This document shows, one piece after another, positions 58,941 to 64,000 of a stretch of DNA of 64,000 nucleotides. Source of the DNA: an uncultured Pelagibacteraceae bacterium (GTDB taxonomy: Bacteria > Pseudomonadota > Alphaproteobacteria > Pelagibacterales > Pelagibacteraceae); NCBI GenBank assembly GCA_902592325.1, contig CACJEC010000001.1:62001-126000 (forward strand). Direction: 5' to 3'. The translations under genes were made by a program, and so were the position numbers. Each line of letters starts with the position of its first letter. The stretch's first letter is position 1. A model generated the notes under the pieces. The model ran no database searches. It saw only the letters and a list, made by a program, of their open reading frames with translations, and was not told where the DNA came from.

Positions 58941-59644
58941 AGTCTATCTAAGCCTTTATTCTTAATTTTTATCAGTTCTGTATTATATTTCATTAAAAAA
59001 ATGAGTATAGAAAAAAGCGCAAATGCCGCGGTCATTATCATAAGTGGAAACAACATTGAAGGATGTATTGAGGATTTTGAAAATATACTAATCGATGCCG
59101 GCTGGTGCAAAGTATTCCACCAATCAACAGAAAATTTAATAATTGGAATATTAATGACACCACATATAGTTATAAAAGTTGTTATTTTTAAAACTTGATT
59201 TTTATCTTCAAAAATTCTCCAAGCAATTAAATAAATTAGATAAAATAAAAGTAAAACCAGCATTGAAGTAATTCGTGCATCCCAAACCCACCATGTGCCC
59301 CATGTAGGTTTTCCCCATATGGAACCAGTAACTAAAGCTATAATATTAAAAACTAATCCTGAAGGTGCTAAACTTTTTGCAATTAAAAAGAAATTCTTAA
59401 TTTTTGTAACATAACCACTTATAGATAATAATGTAATTGAAGTAAAAATTCCTAATGTAATCCAAGCGGCAGGAACGTGTACATACATTATTCTAACTGA
59501 GTGACTTTGTTTGTAATCTTCTGGAGACAAGATTAATGCTTCCATCAAACCGATTGAAATTACTACAATAAATAATGCCAACACATACTTTGGTGCTTTC
59601 GATGTAATTAAAAAAATTTTATTTGGTTCAAAAAATTTTAACAT
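58937..59644 (-). CDS. ccmC: Heme transporter/loading protein CcmC
   Basis: Six-helix membrane protein of the heme-handling family, loads heme on CcmE. 235 residues. Landmarks: RIMYVHVPAAWITLG near 51-65, the WGxWWVWD motif (GKPTWGTWWVWDARITSML near 112-130) and TLHQPASI near 180; both external histidines are present. First gene of the ccm operon; ccmA and ccmB are not in the neighbourhood. Its leader contains a long hairpin (59678-59741). Confidence 0.97.
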   Translation of the reverse strand: MLKFFEPNKIFLITSKAPKYVLALFIVVISIGLMEALILSPEDYKQSHSVRIMYVHVPAAWITLGIFTSITLLSISGYVTKIKNFFLIAKSLAPSGLVFNIIALVTGSIWGKPTWGTWWVWDARITSMLVLLLFYLIYLIAWRIFEDKNQVLKITTFITICGVINIPIIKFSVDWWNTLHQPASISIFSKSSIHPSMLFPLMIMTAAFALFSILIFLMKYNTELIKIKNKGLDRL

Positions 59645-59677
59645 AAATTATTTTTGAAAGTTTTAGTATGAAAGACC

Positions 59678-59741
59678 TATCTGATCAAGAATGAAGAGGG
59701 AGACAATAATGAGGATATAAATTTGCACTCTTGACCAGATA
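59678..59741 (-). promoter_or_regulatory. Long hairpin in the ccmC leader
   Basis: Arms of 13 bases (59678-59690 and 59729-59741) pair completely on the minus strand if one G-U is allowed; on the plus strand the same position is an A-C mismatch, so the RNA made toward ccmC is the one that folds. The 38-base loop is pyrimidine-rich in minus-strand sense (CCTC and CTCCCTC). It ends 34 bases before the ccmC ATG. I match it to no known riboswitch. Confidence 0.65.
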
Positions 59742-59806
59742 ATATAATAATAAACTAAAGTTCTATGTCTAAGATTTGAGCTAAATGTGTTTAAATAATG
59801 TTTTTT

Positions 59807-60127
59807 TTAATTTGAAAGTTTAAAATAACTTGAGCCTTTTTTACCAGAAAAAATCTCCTCGATTAGAGGATGTTTAATTGGCTCATCAGAATCATCCATA
59901 AGAAGATTCTGCTCGGATACATATGCCTCATAAGTTATCTCATCATTTTCAGCTAGTAGATGATAAAATGGCTGGTCTTTTCTTGGTCTAACGTTTTTTG
60001 GAATTGATTGATACCATTCCTCAGAATTATTAAACTCAAAATCAACATCATATATTACACCTCTAAACTCGAAGTGCTTATGTTTAACAATATCACCGAT
60101 TGAGAATTTAGCTTTTTGTATTGCCAT
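59807..60127 (-). CDS. hspQ: Heat shock protein HspQ (YccV-like, hemimethylated-DNA-binding family)
   Basis: Small protein of the HspQ/YccV domain, 106 residues, full length. FSIGDIVKHKHFEFRGVIYDVD near 8-29, NVRPRKDQPFYHLLAEN near 45-62, and TYEAYVSEQNLL near 66. In enterics HspQ is a Lon specificity factor and DnaA turnover modulator; the role in this lineage is inferred from the family. It lies 162 bases upstream of ccmC on the same strand. Confidence 0.93.
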   Translation of the reverse strand: MAIQKAKFSIGDIVKHKHFEFRGVIYDVDFEFNNSEEWYQSIPKNVRPRKDQPFYHLLAENDEITYEAYVSEQNLLMDDSDEPIKHPLIEEIFSGKKGSSYFKLSN

Positions 60128-60216
60128 TTAGATTAATATGGAGATTTAGAATTAAAAATCAATAAGAAAAAATATAAAGTTTTTATGACACGTCTAATTA
60201 TGTTAATATCTTCTCT

Positions 60217-60771
60217 GTGAATAAATCATTTTTGAAATTTCTCACAGATTTTGGCCCTTTAGCTATATTTTTTTTCTTTTATTATAATAGTAACAAAAAT
60301 CTTTCAGTAGCTATTCCTCCTCTCATAGTTGCGACAATAATTGCATTAATGATTGTCTGGTTCTTTGAAAAAAAAGTACCACCAATGCCCTTAGTAAGTG
60401 GAATTTTAATTACTTTTTTTGGAGGACTTACAATATATTTTAAAGATCCAATTTTTATTTATATTAAACCAACAATAATAAATATGATATTTGCTTTAAC
60501 TCTATTTTTTGGAAAATATTTTACTAAAGAGCCGGTTCTTAAAAAAATTTTGGGAAAATCATTACTTTTATCAGATATAGGTTGGGAAATACTCAATAAA
60601 AGATGGATGTTTTTTTTCTTTGGTTTAGCTTTACTTAATGAATTTATATGGAGAACACAATCAGAGGAATTTTGGGTTAACTTTAAAGTTTGGGGAATGT
60701 TGCCGATAACAATAATTTTCACAGCATTCCAAATCGGATTAATTAACAAATACAAGATAAATGAACAATAA
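60217..60771 (+). CDS. yciB: Inner membrane septation protein A (YciB/IspZ family)
   Basis: 184 residues with five to six hydrophobic helices and a GTG start at 60217. The opening FLKFLTDFGPLAIFFFFYY, ISDIGWEILNKRWMFFF-like segment (LLSDIGWEILNKRWMFFF near 118-135) and NEFIWRTQSEEFWVNFKVWG near 141-160 are the family signatures. It affects cell division and envelope integrity in other bacteria. Overlaps the next gene by 11 bases. Confidence 0.93.
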   Translation: MNKSFLKFLTDFGPLAIFFFFYYNSNKNLSVAIPPLIVATIIALMIVWFFEKKVPPMPLVSGILITFFGGLTIYFKDPIFIYIKPTIINMIFALTLFFGKYFTKEPVLKKILGKSLLLSDIGWEILNKRWMFFFFGLALLNEFIWRTQSEEFWVNFKVWGMLPITIIFTAFQIGLINKYKINEQ

Positions 60772-61099
60772 TTTAAGACTAATAATAAATAATTCGATTA
60801 AAAAAAGTGAAGATAAATACTTTTTTGAAAAAAATGAATTACAAATAATTTTAGATTTATATGCGAAAATGGTTTCTGAAGGTTCTTGGAGAGATTATGG
60901 ACTAAGCATTTCGAGCAAGCAAGTTGGTTTTAGTGTTTTTAAAAACACCACTGAGAATGCTCTTTATAAAATTTGTAAAAACTTTAAACCAAAAAATAAA
61001 AACTTAAAATATCTTATAACTGACACGAATGGGAAAATAATTAAAAACTCTTTTGATTTGGAAAATTTACTAAAAAATATTGATTGGAAAAAACTTTAA
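60761..61099 (+). CDS. DUF2794-family protein
   Basis: 112 residues. The pattern of a LxxILxLYxxMVxxGxWRDY segment (ILDLYAKMVSEGSWRDYG near 30-47), FSVFKNTTENALYKICK near 57-73 and a C-terminal TDTNGKIIKNSFDLENLL matches my memory of the alphaproteobacterial DUF2794. No function is known to me. It is coupled to the septation protein gene by an 11-base overlap. Confidence 0.75.
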   Translation: MNNNLRLIINNSIKKSEDKYFFEKNELQIILDLYAKMVSEGSWRDYGLSISSKQVGFSVFKNTTENALYKICKNFKPKNKNLKYLITDTNGKIIKNSFDLENLLKNIDWKKL

Positions 61100-61103
61100 A
61101 AAA

Positions 61104-61865
61104 TTATCTTCTCTGTCCAAATAGTCTTAAAAGCATAATAAATAGATTAATAAAATCTAAATAAAGAGTTAAAGCTCCCATCACTGCTTTTTTACCAATA
61201 AGTTCACCTGTATCGCTAGCAACATACATATTCTTAATTTTTTGAGTGTCATATGCTGTCAACCCTACAAAAATTAAAACTCCTATAATTGAAATTGCAA
61301 AATACATCATTGATGACTTTAAAAAAATATTTACTATTGAAGCAATAATTATTCCTATTAATCCCATCATTAAAAACGATCCAAATTTTGTTAAGTCTCT
61401 TTTTGTGGTATATCCATAAATACTCATCGCACCAAAAGTTGCTGATGAAATAAAAAATACTCTTGTAACACTCAAACCAGTATAAATTAATAAAATTGAT
61501 GATAATGATAATCCCATTAATGCCGCAAATATCCAAAAAGTTGTTTGAGCTTTCGATGCACTCATTTTATTTATTCCAAAACTCATATAAAAAACTATAG
61601 CAAGGGGTGCCAACATCACAATCCATTTAAGACCGGACATATATATTGCACTTCCAAATTCAGTCAAAGAAACAATAGCACCGCTAGGATCTGTCACTAC
61701 AGACATCTTAAAAGACAATAATGCAATAATCCCTGTCAATAAAACACCTGTAGCCATGTAATTATAAACTTTTAACATGTAGGATCTTAGACCTTCGTCA
61801 ATTAATGCTGCAGATTGTTGAGCAGCTTTTTCTCTATTTAAAATTCCATTTTTATCAAATTCCAT
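61104..61865 (-). CDS. Bax inhibitor-1 / YbhL-family membrane protein
   Basis: 253 residues with seven hydrophobic helices after a short N-terminal tail (NREKAAQQSAALIDEGLRSY). Family marks: VYNYMATGVLLTGIIAL near 33-49, IYGYTTKRDLTKFGSFLMMGLIG near 147-170, GLTAYDTQKIKNMY near 200, and ALTLYLDFINLFIMLLRLFG near the end. Predicted proton-sensitive calcium-leak channel; physiological role in bacteria is poorly known. Confidence 0.93.
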   Translation of the reverse strand: MEFDKNGILNREKAAQQSAALIDEGLRSYMLKVYNYMATGVLLTGIIALLSFKMSVVTDPSGAIVSLTEFGSAIYMSGLKWIVMLAPLAIVFYMSFGINKMSASKAQTTFWIFAALMGLSLSSILLIYTGLSVTRVFFISSATFGAMSIYGYTTKRDLTKFGSFLMMGLIGIIIASIVNIFLKSSMMYFAISIIGVLIFVGLTAYDTQKIKNMYVASDTGELIGKKAVMGALTLYLDFINLFIMLLRLFGQRR

Positions 61866-61927
61866 AGTTAGTAAGATATAATAGTCTTTTACTATTTATT
61901 CAAGATACCTTAAAAGAATTAACTTCT

Positions 61928-62965
61928 ATGAATTACAAAAAATTAGGCAATTCAGACATAAAAGTAAGCACAATTTGTCTCGGGACTATGACATGGGGAG
62001 AACAAAATACTAAAGAAGAAGGTTTTGAACAAATGGATTATGCTTTAGATCAAGGTGTAAATTTTTGGGATACGGCTGAAATTTACTCTATTCCACCTAA
62101 AAAAGAAACTTTCGGTGATACTGAGGTTATTATTGGAAAATGGTTTGAAAAAACAAAAAAAAGAGACAAAGTAATTTTGGCTTCAAAAGTTTGTGGACCA
62201 ATGAGAGAATATGTAAGAGGTGGTGGAAATCAATTTGGCACAAAAAATATTACTGAAGCATTAGAGGGCAGTCTAAAACGATTAAGGACTGATTATATTG
62301 ATTTATATCAATTACATTGGCCTGAGAGAAATACAAATTTTTTTGGAAAATTAGGATATGAACATGATGATAGCAATGAATGGACTAAATTTGAGGATAT
62401 ACTATTAGATTTAAAAAAATTCATAGATCAAGGAAAAATCAGATATGTTGGATTATCAAATGAAACTCCTTGGGGTTTGTCTAAATTTTTAGAGTTATCA
62501 AAAAGTAAAGATTTACCAAGAATGATTTCAGTTCAAAATCCATATAATTTACTTAATAGAACGTATGAAGTTGGTCTTGCAGAAATATCGGTAAGAGAAA
62601 AAGCTGGATTACTAGCTTACTCACCCTTAGCTTGTGGGTTCTTATCAGGAAAATATAGAAACAACCAACTACCTAAAGGATCAAGAATAGAACGAGATGG
62701 AGAATTTTGGACTAGATATAATAAACCTAATTCTAATAAAGCTATAGATGCTTACTATGAAATAGCAAAAAAGAATAATTTAAACTTACCTCAAATGTGT
62801 TTAAAATTTTTAGAAATTCAACCTTTTGTCACATCTGTCATCATAGGTGCAACTACTATGGATCAGTTGAAAACAAATATAGAAAGTGTAAATATAAAAT
62901 TAACAAATAAAGTTATAGAAGAAATAAATGAAATTCAAAAAATTTATCCTAATCCATGTCCATAA
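61928..62965 (+). CDS. Aldo/keto reductase (Tas-like)
   Basis: 345 residues, TIM barrel NADP oxidoreductase. LGTMTWGEQNT near 19, catalytic Asp-Tyr in DTAEIYSIPP near 48-54, lysine in LASKVCGP near 83, and histidine in DLYQLHWPERNTNFFG near 121-128. The long TIYSIPPKKETFGDTE-type loop and the NLLNRTYEVGL segment are seen in the Tas branch. Divergent from the BI-1 gene. Substrate not known. Confidence 0.92.
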   Translation: MNYKKLGNSDIKVSTICLGTMTWGEQNTKEEGFEQMDYALDQGVNFWDTAEIYSIPPKKETFGDTEVIIGKWFEKTKKRDKVILASKVCGPMREYVRGGGNQFGTKNITEALEGSLKRLRTDYIDLYQLHWPERNTNFFGKLGYEHDDSNEWTKFEDILLDLKKFIDQGKIRYVGLSNETPWGLSKFLELSKSKDLPRMISVQNPYNLLNRTYEVGLAEISVREKAGLLAYSPLACGFLSGKYRNNQLPKGSRIERDGEFWTRYNKPNSNKAIDAYYEIAKKNNLNLPQMCLKFLEIQPFVTSVIIGATTMDQLKTNIESVNIKLTNKVIEEINEIQKIYPNPCP

Positions 62966-63468
62966 TTAAAAAAAAATTAATTTTAATCTTAAGTTTTACC
63001 TTAATGTTTTTAATAAATTCTAATGCTGAAGAATTAAAACAAATTGGTAAATATAAAGATTGGAAAACAATGATATTAATTGAACCTACTGGCACAGTTT
63101 GTTTTGCACAGTCTTCTCCAGTTTTGCAGGCTCCAAAATCAAATAAAAGAGATGCCAGATTGTTTGTTACCTTTAGGCCAAGTGAAAAAATTACAGATGA
63201 AATAAGTGCAAGTCCAGGGTATGACTTTAATAAAAAAAACTCTGTAACGGCAACATCTGGAAAAAATAAAATCAAATTTGATATTATTCAACAACGTTTT
63301 GCTTGGATAGCTGATAACAAAATTGAAAAGAAAATGGTCAAGGTTATGAAAAAAGGTTCAAGAATTATGATTACTGGATATAATCAAAAAGGCTCACAAA
63401 CTATTGACCACTATTCGTTATTAGGTTTTACTAAAGCTTACAATGCTGCAAAAAAAGCCTGCAGTTAA
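62956..63468 (+). CDS. Invasion-associated locus B (IalB)-like secreted protein
   Basis: 170 residues with a signal peptide (MSIIKKKLILILSFTLMFLINS). The mature domain has KYKDWKTMIL near 33, two cysteines (TVCFAQSS near 50 and the final KKACS) and the closing LLGFTKAYNAAKKAC typical of IalB-family periplasmic proteins of alphaproteobacteria. Overlaps the aldo/keto reductase gene by ten bases and ends three bases before argG. Role in non-pathogens is unknown. Confidence 0.8.
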   Translation: MSIIKKKLILILSFTLMFLINSNAEELKQIGKYKDWKTMILIEPTGTVCFAQSSPVLQAPKSNKRDARLFVTFRPSEKITDEISASPGYDFNKKNSVTATSGKNKIKFDIIQQRFAWIADNKIEKKMVKVMKKGSRIMITGYNQKGSQTIDHYSLLGFTKAYNAAKKACS

Positions 63469-63471
63469 TTA

Positions 63472-64000
63472 ATGAATTCAAAAAAAAAAATTGTTTTAGC
63501 TTACTCCGGAGGCTTAGATACATCAATAATTTTAAAATGGCTTCAAGAAAATTATAATGCTGAAGTTATTTGTTATACTGCAGATATTGGTCAAAAAATT
63601 AATAGAAAAAAAATATTAGCTAATGCAAAAAAATTTGGTGTCAAAAATATTATAATTAAAGATTTAAAAGATGAATTTGTTAAAAATTATGTTTACCCAA
63701 TGATAAGAGGACACGCAATTTATGAGGGAGTTTATTTATTAGGAACTTCAATTGCCCGACCACTTATTGCAAAAGATCAAATTAGAGTTGCAAAAAAATT
63801 TAAAGCATTTGCAGTATCACATGGTGCAACAGGTAAAGGAAATGACCAGATTAGATTTGAGCTAGGTTATCATTATTTTGGTCCAAAAATAAAAATCATA
63901 GCTCCTTGGAGAATTTGGAAATTAAAATCTAGGACTGATTTAATTAATTATGCAAAAAAACATAAAATAGAAATTCCTAAAGATAAAAAAGGTGCCCCAC
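63472..64000 (+). CDS. argG: Argininosuccinate synthase (partial, C-terminus off the right edge)
   Basis: Joins citrulline and aspartate in arginine synthesis. The first 176 of about 400 residues are seen, open to the end of the window. P-loop-type ATP site [15 protein letters not shown] near 10-24, [15 protein letters not shown] near 90-104, [15 protein letters not shown] near 118-132 and [15 protein letters not shown] near 144. Starts at ATG 63472, three bases after the previous stop. Confidence 0.97.
   Translation, partial: MNSKKKIVLAYSGGLDTSIILKWLQENYNAEVICYTADIGQKINRKKILANAKKFGVKNIIIKDLKDEFVKNYVYPMIRGHAIYEGVYLLGTSIARPLIAKDQIRVAKKFKAFAVSHGATGKGNDQIRFELGYHYFGPKIKIIAPWRIWKLKSRTDLINYAKKHKIEIPKDKKGAP

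Overview
The window reads as a piece of chromosome from a SAR11-type alphaproteobacterium (Pelagibacterales). The support is low GC (about 30% by eye), very short intergenic gaps with many 1-11 bp overlaps, a DMSP demethylase of the Pelagibacter DmdA type, several TRAP transporters, and the alphaproteobacterial gene orders mdh-sucCDAB-lpdA, ffh-rpsP-trmD-rplS-leuCDB and ccmCDEFGH. I saw no rRNA, tRNA, CRISPR array, prophage or insertion sequence, and no gene-free stretch longer than 300 bases. The species call is an inference.

Layout. 1-4007 (minus): ATP synthase atpH-A-G-D, with atpD cut by the left edge. 4117-6072: priA. 6095-14734: a TCA operon, mdh-sucC-sucD-sucA-sucB-lpdA. 14796-18331: a secreted unknown and a complete TRAP transporter (dctP-Q-M). 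18389-22009: an iron-type alcohol dehydrogenase divergent from an mmsA-like dehydrogenase and an IclR regulator. 21999-37787 (minus): one nearly gapless run of 16 genes, ffh-rpsP-trmD-rplS-leuC-leuD-leuB-dmdC-dmdB-hydrolase-dmdA-asd-sdhC-sdhD-sdhA-sdhB. 37949-39690 (plus): dapF-ftsY. 39683-42003: unknown, alpha/beta hydrolase, EamA exporter. 42023-46699: a second TRAP system with an amidase and a 58-residue membrane protein. 46826-48938: cytochrome c, a secreted unknown and a PQQ-type sugar dehydrogenase. 49069-54995: a hydroxy-acid cluster (2-hydroxyacid dehydrogenase, GlcD-like oxidase, aminotransferase, two tandem FMN hydroxy-acid dehydrogenases). 55005-59644: a PagL-like protein and ccmH-G-F-E-D-C. 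59807-64000: hspQ, septation protein A, DUF2794, Bax-inhibitor-1 protein, aldo/keto reductase, an IalB-like protein and the start of argG.

How they work together. The window holds much of the central energy metabolism: TCA cycle, succinate dehydrogenase, ATP synthase and cytochrome c maturation. Wired into it are uptake and oxidation of small marine organics. DMSP demethylation genes sit inside the housekeeping leuB-asd neighbourhood. An iron alcohol dehydrogenase plus MmsA pair resembles the DddB/DddC pair that turns 3-hydroxypropionate into acetyl-CoA. Two TRAP systems import organic acids.

Most notable observations. (1) The succinate dehydrogenase anchors SdhC and SdhD lack both usual heme b ligand histidines (SdhD has no histidine at all), while the quinone-site residues are kept. 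(2) An alpha/beta hydrolase lies inside the dmd operon where a final DMSP-pathway enzyme is missing. (3) A three-hairpin structured leader precedes ffh. (4) A long hairpin, fully paired only in the minus-strand RNA, precedes the ccm operon. (5) Terminator-like hairpins separate dctP from dctQ in both TRAP operons.
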